From Chryseobacterium sp. 3008163 (lineage in GTDB: Bacteria; Bacteroidota; Bacteroidia; Flavobacteriales; Weeksellaceae): DNA of 64,000 bases. Shown piece after piece: positions 26,730 through 35,697 of this stretch. The notes under the pieces were generated by a model. It saw only the letters and a list, made by a program, of their open reading frames with translations. It was not told the DNA's origin and did not search any database. Made by a program: the position numbers and the translations under genes. Within the stretch, counting starts at the first letter, position 1, and each line of letters starts with the position of its first letter. The DNA is taken from NCBI RefSeq assembly GCF_003669035.1, contig NZ_CP033070.1, forward strand, positions 2,976,001 to 3,040,000, written 5' to 3'.

Positions 26730-26936
26730 TTAATCTTTTACGTATTCCAAAAGATCGCCGGGCTGACAATCGAGAATTTTACATATTGCTTCTAATGTCG
26801 ATAATTTCAAGGCTTTTGCCTTCCCCGTTTTTAAAATGGAAAGATTGGCTTGTGTAATTCCTATTTTCTCTGCAAGTTCCTGAGACTGCATTTTTCTTTT
26901 CGCCAACATGACGTCTACGTTGATTATGATTGGCAT
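26730..26936 (-). CDS. XRE family helix-turn-helix regulator (YozG-like)
   Basis: 68-aa DNA-binding protein consisting of one helix-turn-helix: SQELAEKIGITQANLSILKTGKAKALKLSTLEAICKILDC, ending QPGDLLEYVKD, a tail typical of the small YozG-type XRE proteins. It starts 3 bases after the stop of the DUF2975 membrane protein gene. These two families are commonly found as neighbours, and the regulator probably controls their own operon or responds to the membrane protein. That link is inference. Confidence 0.9.
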   Translation of the reverse strand: MPIIINVDVMLAKRKMQSQELAEKIGITQANLSILKTGKAKALKLSTLEAICKILDCQPGDLLEYVKD

Positions 26937-26939
26937 GGT

Positions 26940-27536
26940 TTATATTGTTAAATCGTTTTCTGACTGTAAGTTGTAACCTTTTTTAAAAAATTCTACAATA
27001 AATAAAATGAGAACTCCGAAGAATAAAAAAGGGATGGCAGAAAATGCTGTATTGCCTAAATCGTTGATGCGGAAAATGCTTATAACAATCATTGCAACTG
27101 TATACAGAATATTGAGCAAGCCAAACCTTTTCAACCAGAGAATAGCTTTTAAATTAAACACTTTTTCGTTGCTGATTTCTTTGAAAATATTATAACTGCT
27201 GTAAAAAAAAGCAATCATAAAAATACCTCTCACGGTATTGCTGATGTAGGTAGTGAGACTAAAAATACCTGTTATCAAATTCTGAGTTGTAAAGGGAACA
27301 TAAAATTTGAACTTCATCAGATCATCAAATTTTACGGTGTAGTGGTTTTTTGCCCATCCAACATCATTTCCGATGATATAGAAATCTGATAACATCGAAT
27401 TATTGGTTTTAAAATTATAATAAGATGTGGCATAGCCAATTTGTTCGTAGATAAATTGAGCTGACAGAATAATAAACAATACAAAGAGGAAATAGCCTAT
27501 GTATTGAGAAAGAGAATTTTTTCCGATGATTTTCAT
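26940..27536 (-). CDS. DUF2975 membrane protein
   Basis: 198-aa inner-membrane protein with four hydrophobic segments (about 11-30, 89-113, 130-152 and 165-185), matching the DUF2975 layout. The long soluble loop after the first helix (about 31-85) is presumably outside. Function unknown. It is the first gene of a pair with the XRE regulator 3 bases downstream. Confidence 0.85.
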   Translation of the reverse strand: MKIIGKNSLSQYIGYFLFVLFIILSAQFIYEQIGYATSYYNFKTNNSMLSDFYIIGNDVGWAKNHYTVKFDDLMKFKFYVPFTTQNLITGIFSLTTYISNTVRGIFMIAFFYSSYNIFKEISNEKVFNLKAILWLKRFGLLNILYTVAMIVISIFRINDLGNTAFSAIPFLFFGVLILFIVEFFKKGYNLQSENDLTI

Positions 27537-27660
27537 TGTTTTAATATTTTATTATTGCAAATGTATAAATATTTATTGTTTTACGATAATTAATTATTAA
27601 AATTATTTTATTTGAAATTAAATTTATTGAAATCGTATTTTTAAGGCGATTAATTTTAAG

Positions 27661-29055
27661 ATGAAAAAATATTTAAATTTTCTGAAAAAAGCGTTTAGCG
27701 AAGAAGAAACTGATTATACCAAAATCAGTATCAGAAGTGCTGTTCTTCTTTTAGCGATTCCGATGATGCTGGAAATGGCCATGGAATCTGTCTTTGCTCT
27801 GGTTGACCTTTATTTTGTTGGTCACCTCAAAGAAAGTGGTTTTGCCATTCAAACTGTTGGTCTTACTGAGTCTGTGTTGACCATCATTTATTCTATAGCT
27901 ATCGGAATGAGTATGGCCGCAACCGCAGTTGTGGCAAGAAGAATCGGTGAGAAAAATCCTGAACAGGCTTCCAGAAGCGCGGCTCAGGTGATTTCAGTTT
28001 CATTTGTTGTGACTTCTGTTTTGAGTATATTGGGAGTGGTTTATGCAGAAGAAATCTTGATTTTGATGGGTTCAAAACCGGATGCTGCAGCATACGGAAA
28101 AGATTTTACAAGAATTATGATGGGAAGCAGCGTGATTATCATGCTGTTATTTTTAATTAACGGAATTTTCAGAGGTGCAGGAAATGCTGCCATCGCCATG
28201 AAAAGTTTATGGATTGCCAATATTGCCAACATTATTCTTTGTCCGATTTTGATAAGAGGATTGGGTCCGATTCCTGCAATGGGTTTAACTGGAGCTGCAG
28301 TTGCAACAACCATCGGGAGAAGTACAGGAGTTCTTTATCAGTTGTATCATATTTTTATTGCTGATTCTTTGGTGAGAATCAAAACAATTTATTTTAAACC
28401 TGATTTTAAATTAATCATGTCCATCATAAAAATTGCCATGCCCGGAATATTCCAGTTTGTCATCGCTTCATGCAGCTGGATTTTTCTTGCAAAATTGGTC
28501 GCAACAACCGGTGGGGAAGATGCATCGGCAGGCTATCAGACAGCACTTCGATTAATGATGTTCTTTATGCTTCCAGCCTGGGGATTGAGTAATGCGGCTT
28601 CAACTTTAGTCGGACAAAATATGGGTGCAGGTGAAATGATCCGTGCAGAACAATCTGTTATGAAAACCGTAAAGTACAATGTGATTTTCATGCTTTTGGT
28701 GAGTTTGCTGTTTTTAATTCTTGGCGATTTCCTTGTTGGTTTTTTCACGGAGCAGATTGAAATAAAAAATTATGCTAAAAATGCATTACACATAATGAGT
28801 ATCGGTTTTGTGTTTTATGGAATAGGAATGGTAACCATTAATGCTTTCAATGGAGCAGGAGATACGTGGACACCAACTTGTCTCAATTTTTTCGGATTTT
28901 GGATGTTTCAGATTCCTTTGGCTTATGTGTTGTCAAAATATTTTGAAATGGGTCCGAAAGGAGTTTTTATTTCAATTCCTGTGGCAGAAACATTGATAAC
29001 AATCATTGCTTTTATTTTATTTAAAAAAGGAAAATGGAAGAATGTGAAAGTGTAA
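27661..29055 (+). CDS. MATE family efflux transporter
   Basis: Inner-membrane cation-coupled drug/organic-compound antiporter. The 464-aa protein has about twelve membrane helices in two similar halves, with the N-terminal PMMLEMAMESVFALVDLYFVGHL motif diagnostic of MATE proteins and the second-half equivalent AMPGIFQFVIASCSWIFLAKL. It starts with a 30-residue cytoplasmic extension (FLKKAFSEEETDYTKISIRS). Substrate unknown. It stands alone, divergent from the DUF2975/XRE pair across about 120 very AT-rich bases. Confidence 0.93.
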   Translation: MKKYLNFLKKAFSEEETDYTKISIRSAVLLLAIPMMLEMAMESVFALVDLYFVGHLKESGFAIQTVGLTESVLTIIYSIAIGMSMAATAVVARRIGEKNPEQASRSAAQVISVSFVVTSVLSILGVVYAEEILILMGSKPDAAAYGKDFTRIMMGSSVIIMLLFLINGIFRGAGNAAIAMKSLWIANIANIILCPILIRGLGPIPAMGLTGAAVATTIGRSTGVLYQLYHIFIADSLVRIKTIYFKPDFKLIMSIIKIAMPGIFQFVIASCSWIFLAKLVATTGGEDASAGYQTALRLMMFFMLPAWGLSNAASTLVGQNMGAGEMIRAEQSVMKTVKYNVIFMLLVSLLFLILGDFLVGFFTEQIEIKNYAKNALHIMSIGFVFYGIGMVTINAFNGAGDTWTPTCLNFFGFWMFQIPLAYVLSKYFEMGPKGVFISIPVAETLITIIAFILFKKGKWKNVKV

Positions 29056-29143
29056 CTTATTTATTATAATATATTTAACTGCAAAATCTTTTGACTTCTT
29101 GTTGTTAATGTGTAACTTGTGAAGAATAACAAATTATAATATT

Positions 29144-29263
29144 ATGGGAAAAGGAGACAGAAAGTCAAGAAAAGGGAAAATCATCTTAGGAAGCTACGGA
29201 AAGAAAAGACCTAGAAAAGCTTCAAAAGCTTATTCAGCAGCTGCTGAAAAGTCAAAAGACTAA
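29144..29263 (+). CDS. 30S ribosomal protein THX
   Basis: 39-aa very basic protein, MGKGDRKSRKGKIILGSYGK followed by KRPRKASKAYSAAAEKSKD. The GKGDrkTrrGKi..gsyGk pattern is the signature of THX (bS22-type), a small peptide bound in the head of the 30S subunit in Thermus and encoded widely in Bacteroidota. Too short for most ORF cutoffs. It is followed by a convincing terminator. Confidence 0.92.
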   Translation: MGKGDRKSRKGKIILGSYGKKRPRKASKAYSAAAEKSKD

Positions 29264-29267
29264 AAAT

Positions 29268-29304
29268 AAAAATGACCGAAGATTATTTCTCCGGTCATTT
29301 TTTT
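29268..29304 (+). terminator. Intrinsic terminator after the THX gene
   Basis: 11-bp stem AAAAATGACCG/CGGTCATTTTT (29268-29278 with 29292-29302) and a T run. It could also serve the convergent DUF937 gene. Confidence 0.8.
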
Positions 29305-29319
29305 ATGTTTAAAATAAGT

Positions 29320-29979
29320 TTACTTTCCTCCGAAAAGTCCTCCAAGTAGATCTCCCAATCCTCCTTGTTGTTGTTTTTGCTGCTGTCCACCGCCTCCAAG
29401 TACACTTCCTAAAATATCATTCAAAGGATTTCCTGAAGATTGTGATTGTCCGCCGCCTAAAACACTTCCCAAAATATCGTTTAAAGGACTAGATTGCTGT
29501 TGCTGAGCCTGATTTTGAGCACCTCCCAAAATTCCTCCAAGAAGATCACCAAGGCCACCGGCTCCCACATTATTCTGTTGCTTTTCTTTCCCTATGTAAC
29601 CCATGATTACTGGAGCAAGCATCGCCAAAATGGGTCCGATTTTGTCAATAGAAATTCCGGTATTCTGAGATAATTGGTTTTCTACATTGTTTTTTTGATT
29701 TCCGAAAACGTGAGAAAGAATAGATCCACCTTCGTCTTGTCTGTTGTCAAGTTGAGATGTATCATCTAAAATACTTCCGTCATGGTCTTTATCTAAAGCA
29801 TTGTTCAAAGCTTCCGCTTCTTTCGCATCCTGAGATTTATTTCTAAGATAAGAAATAACAAGTGGGGTAGCCACTGCCAAAAGTGCAATAATCTGGTTCT
29901 TGCTTATACCGAATTTGTTCTCGGCTTGTTCAGCTACTTGATTTCCTGTGTTTCCTGTTAAAAGGTCGATTAAATTCAT
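29320..29979 (-). CDS. DUF937 domain protein
   Basis: 219-aa protein. The N-terminal 70 residues or so (MNLIDLLTGNTGNQVAEQAENKFGIS...IIALLAVATPLVISYLRNKSQD) and a second related segment (VENQLSQNTGISIDKIGPILAMLAPVIMGYIGKEKQ) form the paired DUF937 repeat. The C-terminal third is low-complexity Gly/Gln-rich sequence with repeated units of the form PLNDILGSVLGGGQ and GLGDLLGGLFGG. Function unknown. The glycine-rich tail is a coding tandem repeat (about 29335-29560) that could vary in length between strains. Confidence 0.87.
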   Translation of the reverse strand: MNLIDLLTGNTGNQVAEQAENKFGISKNQIIALLAVATPLVISYLRNKSQDAKEAEALNNALDKDHDGSILDDTSQLDNRQDEGGSILSHVFGNQKNNVENQLSQNTGISIDKIGPILAMLAPVIMGYIGKEKQQNNVGAGGLGDLLGGILGGAQNQAQQQQSSPLNDILGSVLGGGQSQSSGNPLNDILGSVLGGGGQQQKQQQGGLGDLLGGLFGGK

Positions 29980-30015
29980 TGTTTTTGTGTTTAAATTTTA
30001 AAATTGTTAGAATAT

Positions 30016-30023
30016 CAAAGTTA
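30016..30023 (-). promoter_or_regulatory. Promoter -7 box (TAACTTTG) for the DUF937 gene
   Basis: TAnnTTTG on the minus strand, 37 bases before the ATG. Confidence 0.5.
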
Positions 30024-30066
30024 TCAAAATTCTTGAATTAAAAATTTTTTTAGATTAAAATGAATG

Positions 30067-31325
30067 TTAAAGTTTGCGAATTTCTGAAAGTGGCTGATAT
30101 TTCAGTCGGAGTTGTATAAATTCTTTTGATTGCTCAATTAAAGCTTCAACATTATCCTTACATTTTATGTTGTCTAAAGTAAATTCTATACATCCTACAT
30201 TATCGGTAAGCCAAGGAAGCATATAATAATACAAACCACCTTTGTATAATTTCTCCTGATGAAATTTTTTTCCTTGAGGAGTTAACGAAACAATATAAAG
30301 ACTTAAAATGTATATGAATGGAATAAACAAAGGAGCAAATATTAATTTTTTCAAATTGTATTTACTACTCAATTGCTTTATTCCTAAAGCAATAAAAACT
30401 GTAAAAATTAAATAAAACGGAATAAAAAAACATAATTGTCTGAAACTGCATAAAATGTCGCAAAACCAAGCGTGAAACAAGAAGCTATGAACAAAAATAG
30501 AAAGCTCTTTTTATAATTTTTGAATAAATAAATCATTCCACTAATGGCAAATACAATGAATAGATTAAAATTATAAATCAAATACAATAGAGATTTTGCG
30601 ACATCTTTTACTAAATCAGAAAAGCTTTGTTTAAAAGTGTTTTCTACCCAAGGTCCGCTTTTTGATGTGAAAACATATTTCAATTCAATATTATTAAGAT
30701 GATTTGTGTAAAACATCAAAGAAAAAATAAAAATAAAGGAGATGAAAGATAAGATAATGCTCTTGCGTTCAGATTTTAATAAATAAAGGAAAACCAAATA
30801 TGCAGGAATCAGCATAATATTCTGGATATGAACCCAAAAACTTATGCTCAATAAAATACCAGCAGCCACAATGTATTTTTGAGAATTACTCTTTAATGAT
30901 TTGATTGAATAGATAAAAAAAAGAATAACCCAAAGAGCGTTGAAGGTGTAAACTTCTACTGTTTCTGCACTCCGCCAAAATGTGAACCCCAAACCAAAAA
31001 CGAACACTGAGGTTACTGCAATCCAATTTTCTTCAATAAATTCTTTTATCAGATAGAATAGTGCACTTACCGTAATAGCGGCTGGAATGACAGACATGAG
31101 TCGCATGACCGAAACACTGTCAAAGTTTAAAAATTTTGTAAAAACTACGGCAGTATTAATATACAGAAAATGAGCAAGTGGTGTAGCTATAGTTAAAAAT
31201 TCACGATTTTCTACATCCAAAACAAATCCTATACAGTCTCCAAAAGATATTTTGGAAAAACTACCTATATAATAAATTAAGAAAAAAGCAATAAAAACTA
31301 AAAAAGCTAAAGTTCTTTTACTCAT
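30067..31325 (-). CDS. DUF2723-like multi-spanning membrane protein (frame broken near 30424)
   Basis: Polytopic inner-membrane protein of about 419 aa after repair, with roughly ten membrane helices. The first loop (GDCIGFVLDVENREFLTIATPLAHFLY) and FTFWRSAETVEVYTFNALW resemble DUF2723 / GT-C-type glycosyltransferase-like proteins of Bacteroidota. The start is MSKRTLAFL (31325). Near 30424-30430 a run of seven A on the + strand is one short. Adding a base turns DNYVFLFRFI-stop into DNYVFFIPFYLIFTVFIALG, continuous with the second frame, which ends SEIRKL. Family assignment is moderate; an enzymatic role is not proven. It follows the DUF2480 gene by 4 bases. Confidence 0.75.
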
Positions 31326-31329
31326 AGAT

Positions 31330-31839
31330 TTAATTCTTAAAAATAGGAACATTAGAGCAAGCTTCCCCAAACATCAAGGATTTTACAATCGGTTTCAGTT
31401 GTTCAACTAATTCTATGTAGGCATTTTCAGGAATTTCTTTATCAGAACAGCCTTTTACCAAAACTCTTTTGTCTTTCAAATCATCAAAATCATGTGTTTG
31501 AATTGCATTATGCATCAAAAGAACTTCCAGATCTTCTTTATTTCCGAAAATTATCTTCTTTGTAACATCGGTTAATTTTGCAGTAATAAGAAAATATGCC
31601 CAAAGCGGAACAATTGCATCTGCAGAATTGTAGATGTAAACATATTGATCTTTGTACTCTTCAGGATTGATAGCAGCCACTTTTTCACGGAAGTCCTTTT
31701 CCTTCAAAATCATTTCCATGAAAAGAAAATCTTTCAAATCAATTCCTTTTCTGATGCCTTTCGGAACCAAATCTGTAAGGTCAAAATTGACCAGTCCGCT
31801 AGACGCAATTTTATTTTTTATTTCAAATTCTTCTGACAT
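31330..31839 (-). CDS. DUF2480 family protein
   Basis: 169-aa soluble cytoplasmic protein of the Bacteroidota-restricted DUF2480 family. Conserved-looking stretches are LVNFDLTDLVPKG, QYVYIYNSADAIVPLWAYFLI and KRVLVKGCSDKEIPENAY. Function unknown. It is transcribed divergently from lpxB, and the two predicted promoters overlap. Confidence 0.88.
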   Translation of the reverse strand: MSEEFEIKNKIASSGLVNFDLTDLVPKGIRKGIDLKDFLFMEMILKEKDFREKVAAINPEEYKDQYVYIYNSADAIVPLWAYFLITAKLTDVTKKIIFGNKEDLEVLLMHNAIQTHDFDDLKDKRVLVKGCSDKEIPENAYIELVEQLKPIVKSLMFGEACSNVPIFKN

Positions 31840-31849
31840 TTTTTATCAT

Positions 31850-31868
31850 TATCTTTGAAGCAAATTTA
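31850..31868. promoter_or_regulatory. Overlapping divergent promoters (lpxB and DUF2480)
   Basis: A plus-strand TATCTTTG (31850-31857) faces lpxB. A minus-strand TAAATTTG (31861-31868) faces the DUF2480 gene. Only 3 bases separate the two -7 boxes, so RNA polymerase cannot occupy both. Confidence 0.55.
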
Positions 31869-31941
31869 CTCAATTATTATTTGAATTTTGATGTTTGAAA
31901 CTGTTGTTTCAATAGATAAAATCATTTATCAATTATCGTTC

Positions 31942-33048
31942 ATGAAATACTATATCATTGCAGGTGAAGCTTCCGGAGATTTGCACGGAAGTAATTTAAT
32001 GAAATCCTTAAAGCAGAAAGATCCCAACGCAGAATTCAGGTTTTGGGGAGGTGATTTGATGGAAAAACAAGGTGGAACTTTGGTAAAACATTATCGTGAT
32101 CTTGCTTTCATGGGTTTTCTTGAAGTTGCAATGAATTTAAAAACAATTTTAAATAATATTAAATTCTGCAAAGCCGATATTAAAAATAATATTCCAGATG
32201 TTTTGATTTTGGTTGACTATCCGGGTTTCAATTTAAGAATCGCAAAGTTTGCTAAAGAACTCGGGATTAAAGTGGTCTATTATATTTCGCCCCAACTTTG
32301 GGCGTGGAAGGAAGGTAGAGTAGAAACCATCAAAAAATATGTAGATGAGATGATGGTCATTCTTCCTTTTGAAGAAGATTTTTATCATAAACATAACGTA
32401 AAATCTCATTTTATAGGACATCCTTTGCTTGATGCAATTTCGACGTTGCAAGATGTTGATATTGAATATTTTAAAAAAGAAAATAACTTAAACGAAAAAG
32501 AAATTATCGCATTGCTTCCAGGTTCCAGAAAGCAGGAAGTTGAAAAGATGTTGGAGATTATGCTTTCGGTACGACCTTATTTTAAAGATTATCAGTTCGT
32601 TATCGCGGGAGCTCCAAGTCTTGAAAAGGATTTTTATCAGAAATATGTGGACGAAAATGTGCATTTTGTGTCCAACAGAACCTATGATTTGTTAAGATGT
32701 TCTAAAGCTGCATTGGTAACCTCTGGAACAGCGACTCTTGAGACGGCATTATTAAATGTTCCGGAAGTTGTTTGCTACCGTGGAAGCAAGATTTCTTATG
32801 CGATTGCAAAAAGATTGGTGAAGCATATCAAATATATTTCGCTCGTCAATCTAATTATGGATAAAGAAGTGGTTAAAGAATTGATTCAAAGTGAATTAAA
32901 TACTAAAAGTCTTGTTGAGCAATTAAAATTAATTCTTGAAGGCGACTCAAGGAATTTGATGCTCAAAGAGTACGAAACTTTACGTACAAAGCTTGGGGGT
33001 AAAGGTGCAAGCGATAATGCTGCAGATATTATTCTGAAAATTAAATAA
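31942..33048 (+). CDS. lpxB: Lipid-A-disaccharide synthase
   Basis: Peripheral membrane GT19 glycosyltransferase joining UDP-2,3-diacylglucosamine and lipid X to form lipid A disaccharide phosphate. The preferred start MKYYIIAGEASGDLHGSNL (31942) places the GEASGD motif at 8-13. An in-frame ATG at 31888 would add 18 non-conserved residues. Other family marks are FWGGDLMEKQG, DLAFMGFLEV, LVDYPGFNLR, ISPQLWAWKEGR, ALLPGSRKQEV and SGTATLETAL. Length 368 aa fits. The leader from the predicted start site is about 80 bases. Confidence 0.96.
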   Translation: MKYYIIAGEASGDLHGSNLMKSLKQKDPNAEFRFWGGDLMEKQGGTLVKHYRDLAFMGFLEVAMNLKTILNNIKFCKADIKNNIPDVLILVDYPGFNLRIAKFAKELGIKVVYYISPQLWAWKEGRVETIKKYVDEMMVILPFEEDFYHKHNVKSHFIGHPLLDAISTLQDVDIEYFKKENNLNEKEIIALLPGSRKQEVEKMLEIMLSVRPYFKDYQFVIAGAPSLEKDFYQKYVDENVHFVSNRTYDLLRCSKAALVTSGTATLETALLNVPEVVCYRGSKISYAIAKRLVKHIKYISLVNLIMDKEVVKELIQSELNTKSLVEQLKLILEGDSRNLMLKEYETLRTKLGGKGASDNAADIILKIK

Positions 33049-33105
33049 ACTTTTTACGAAAGATTTTCATTTTTTCATTACTTTAGTAGTACAAATTGAT
33101 GAAAA

Positions 33106-34875
33106 TTGAACCGACAGCCATTGCTAATATTAGTTTGCTGCTTTATTCTTGGAATTTTATTTCAGGATTATTTTTCTTTTAAACAAAATTTCATTCTTAC
33201 TGTTGCGGTTTTCTGTTTCTTTATTGCGATTTCTACATTCATCAAATCATTTTTTATCTCGAAATTCAATTCAATATTACTTGGGTTATTCTTTTTCGGA
33301 TTGGGAATCTGTTTGCATTATTTAAATTTTCCAAACGCTTCTCAAATTTCATTTAAATCAAATGAAAACATTGTTTTTAAGATTTCTAAAAAATTAAACT
33401 CAACAGAAAAAAATAAAAAATACGAAGCAATTGTAAAGATTGGAAAAGAAACTTTTAATGCAATTGTATTAATTCCAAAAGAGAGTAAAGAGCTTGATTT
33501 TGAGCATTATTACAAAGCTAAAGCTTATGTAAGCCAACCTCAATCTTCGCAGTATGATTTTCAGTTTGATTATGCAAAATATCTTCATCGGAAAAACATT
33601 TTTTATCAATGTTATATTAATGATGAGGTAAGTTCAGTAATAAGAAATGATTTGTCTTTTGGTGAAAAAATCAGTCAGAAAAGACTGGAAGTTTTAAAGG
33701 AAATTAATCATTCTGAAATGTCACCGAAAAGTCAGGAATTTTTAAAAGGAATTATTCTGGCGGATCGCACAGAGATTGATTCGGAAACTTTGCAGGATTT
33801 TAACCGTTCGGGATTGGTGCATTTTCTTGCGATTTCCGGGACTCATGTTGTAGTTATTTTCGGGATGCTCTATTTTGTTTTAATGAAAATTTTGCCGTTA
33901 AGATTCCGAAAATCTGTAATCATTTTAAGTTTGGCTTTCATTTGGTTTTTTGCTTTGTTTATCGGTTTTGGGAGCTCGGTAATACGTTCTTGTATTATGC
34001 TTACGGTGTATTTTGTCTATGTATTGGTTCAGCGAAAACCAGATTTAGTGCACTCTTTAGCTTTATCTGCTTTCATTATTTTGATGATTGATACGCAGCA
34101 GTTTTTTGATGTTGGATTTCAGTTGAGTTTTCTGGCAGTGTTCGGGATTTTCTGGCTCAATCAGCCGATTTTAAAATATTTGCCAAAACAAGATAATTAT
34201 TTCAAAAAGATTATTTTCAATACGGTTTCTATTTCGATTTCTGCTCAATTGGCGACGCTGCCGTTGGTTTTGTACTATTTTCACCAATTTTCTTTTATTT
34301 CAATTGTTGCTAATTTTTTCATCGTTCCGTTTTCTGAAGTAATTATCATTTTTTCATTTTTAGTGACAGGTTTGATGGCTTTGGGATTAGATTTCGGTAT
34401 TATAAATTCGGGTTACAATTTCATCATCGATTTACTGTTAAAAATAATTCATTGGTTTGCTGATTTTGAATCTTTGTTTTTTGAAAACATCTCAATGAAT
34501 TTCGTTGAGGTTGCCATACTTTTTATTGTCATTTACCTTTTGAGATTCGTGATTGTTAAATTTAATGCTAAAAGATTTGCGCAATTTTCTTTGGCAATTT
34601 TATTCTTTTTTATTTTGAGAATTTCGTTTACAATTTATGAGAATCAAAAAGAAGAAATTTTGGTTCATCAATATAGAAAAAGTAATGTTGTTTCGGTTAA
34701 AAAAGGAAATGTAGTCTGTTTTTGGATTCAACACTGGGATGATGAAAAGAAAATTCGGCAATATATTATTAATCCTTACGTGTCTTCTCGAAGGGTGAAA
34801 AATTTTAAGATTAAACAACTTCCTGCTTTATCGGAAAAAGTGGTTTTTAATAACCAAGTTTATAATTTAAAATAA
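33106..34875 (+). CDS. ComEC/Rec2 family competence-type protein
   Basis: Polytopic membrane protein of 589 aa. The N-terminal helices, a DUF4131-type soluble domain (about 80-190), and the Competence domain with HFLAISGTHVVVIFGMLYF and GFGSSVIRSCIMLTVYF are those of ComEC, the DNA-uptake channel. It lacks the C-terminal metallo-beta-lactamase domain found in Bacillus ComEC, as is usual in Bacteroidota. The frame opens with TTG at 33106. An ATG 7 bases earlier would be in frame if one A of the run 33102-33105 were removed (giving MKLNRQPLL), so the start is uncertain. Confidence 0.85.
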   Translation: MNRQPLLILVCCFILGILFQDYFSFKQNFILTVAVFCFFIAISTFIKSFFISKFNSILLGLFFFGLGICLHYLNFPNASQISFKSNENIVFKISKKLNSTEKNKKYEAIVKIGKETFNAIVLIPKESKELDFEHYYKAKAYVSQPQSSQYDFQFDYAKYLHRKNIFYQCYINDEVSSVIRNDLSFGEKISQKRLEVLKEINHSEMSPKSQEFLKGIILADRTEIDSETLQDFNRSGLVHFLAISGTHVVVIFGMLYFVLMKILPLRFRKSVIILSLAFIWFFALFIGFGSSVIRSCIMLTVYFVYVLVQRKPDLVHSLALSAFIILMIDTQQFFDVGFQLSFLAVFGIFWLNQPILKYLPKQDNYFKKIIFNTVSISISAQLATLPLVLYYFHQFSFISIVANFFIVPFSEVIIIFSFLVTGLMALGLDFGIINSGYNFIIDLLLKIIHWFADFESLFFENISMNFVEVAILFIVIYLLRFVIVKFNAKRFAQFSLAILFFFILRISFTIYENQKEEILVHQYRKSNVVSVKKGNVVCFWIQHWDDEKKIRQYIINPYVSSRRVKNFKIKQLPALSEKVVFNNQVYNLK

Positions 34876-34950
34876 TATCGATTTTTTAAATTTTTCTCGC
34901 ATTTTCAATATATTCCATAGTTATTTAGAAAGATTACAAACTGCCTAATA

Positions 34951-34964
34951 GTGAGATTTCTCAC
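34951..34964. promoter_or_regulatory. Perfect palindrome upstream of sdhCAB
   Basis: GTGAGATTTCTCAC, a perfect 14-base palindrome 24 bases upstream of the sdhC -7 box. Operator-like position; no known binding protein can be named. Confidence 0.4.
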
Positions 34965-34987
34965 TTTTTAGTTTTGTTAACATTCCT

Positions 34988-34995
34988 TAATTTTG
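34988..34995 (+). promoter_or_regulatory. Promoter -7 box (TAATTTTG) for sdhCAB
   Basis: TAnnTTTG 25 bases before the sdhC ATG at 35020. Confidence 0.55.
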
Positions 34996-35019
34996 TGGAA
35001 AATCAAATTTAAACTCAAT

Positions 35020-35682
35020 ATGGCAGGTTTAACAAGTTCTTCGATAGGAAGGAAATATGCGATGGCGCTTTCAGCAATGTTTTTGCTGATCTTTTTGTTG
35101 ATGCATTTATCCACCAATATGACATCTGTTTTCAGTGAAGATGTTTTCAACTCAGCTTCTCATTTTATGGGGTACAATCCGGCGGTTCAGTTCCTGATGC
35201 AACCTATTTTGATGTTTGCGGTAATATTCCATTTTGCAATGGGGTTCATCTTAGAAATAAGAAATAACAAGGCACGTCCTGTAAAATACGCCGATAACAA
35301 AGGTTCTGCTAACTCTACATGGATGTCTAGAAATATGATTATTTCTGGTGCTGTGATTTTAGCTTTCTTGGTATTGCATTTTTATGATTTTTATTTTCCT
35401 GAAATGAATTACAAATACATTCAGGCAAATACACCAGATGAAACTAGGTATTATGCTGAACTTCACCACAAGTTTCATGATCTTTGGAGAGTGATTCTTT
35501 ATGTAGTCGCTTTTGGATTGCTTGGTTTACATCTAGCACACGGATTCCAGTCTTCTTTCCAATCAATTGGAGCAAGACATCCAAAATATACACCGGTAAT
35601 TAAGGCTTTTGGAAATTGGTATTCTATCCTTATTCCGCTTGGGTTTATTTTCATCGCAGTTTTTCATTACGTAACTCAATAA
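35020..35682 (+). CDS. sdhC: Succinate dehydrogenase cytochrome b subunit
   Basis: Membrane anchor of complex II, di-heme cytochrome b558 type (type B, five helices in one chain). The 220-aa protein starts MAGLTSSSIGRKYAMALSAM. Helices and conserved His positions are visible in LLIFLLMHLSTNM, FAVIFHFAMGF, LAFLVLHFYDF, LLGLHLAHGFQSSFQSIG and FIAVFHYV. An upstream in-frame ATG (34993) lies within the promoter box and is rejected. First gene of sdhCAB; no separate sdhD is needed in this type. Confidence 0.94.
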   Translation: MAGLTSSSIGRKYAMALSAMFLLIFLLMHLSTNMTSVFSEDVFNSASHFMGYNPAVQFLMQPILMFAVIFHFAMGFILEIRNNKARPVKYADNKGSANSTWMSRNMIISGAVILAFLVLHFYDFYFPEMNYKYIQANTPDETRYYAELHHKFHDLWRVILYVVAFGLLGLHLAHGFQSSFQSIGARHPKYTPVIKAFGNWYSILIPLGFIFIAVFHYVTQ

Positions 35683-35697
35683 TTTCAATATACTAAT

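Noticed and set aside
26730..27536. DUF2975/XRE pair as a toxin-antitoxin module
   Set aside because: A small HTH protein next to a small membrane protein looks like one, but both match the known YozG/DUF2975 pairing, and no toxin feature is visible.
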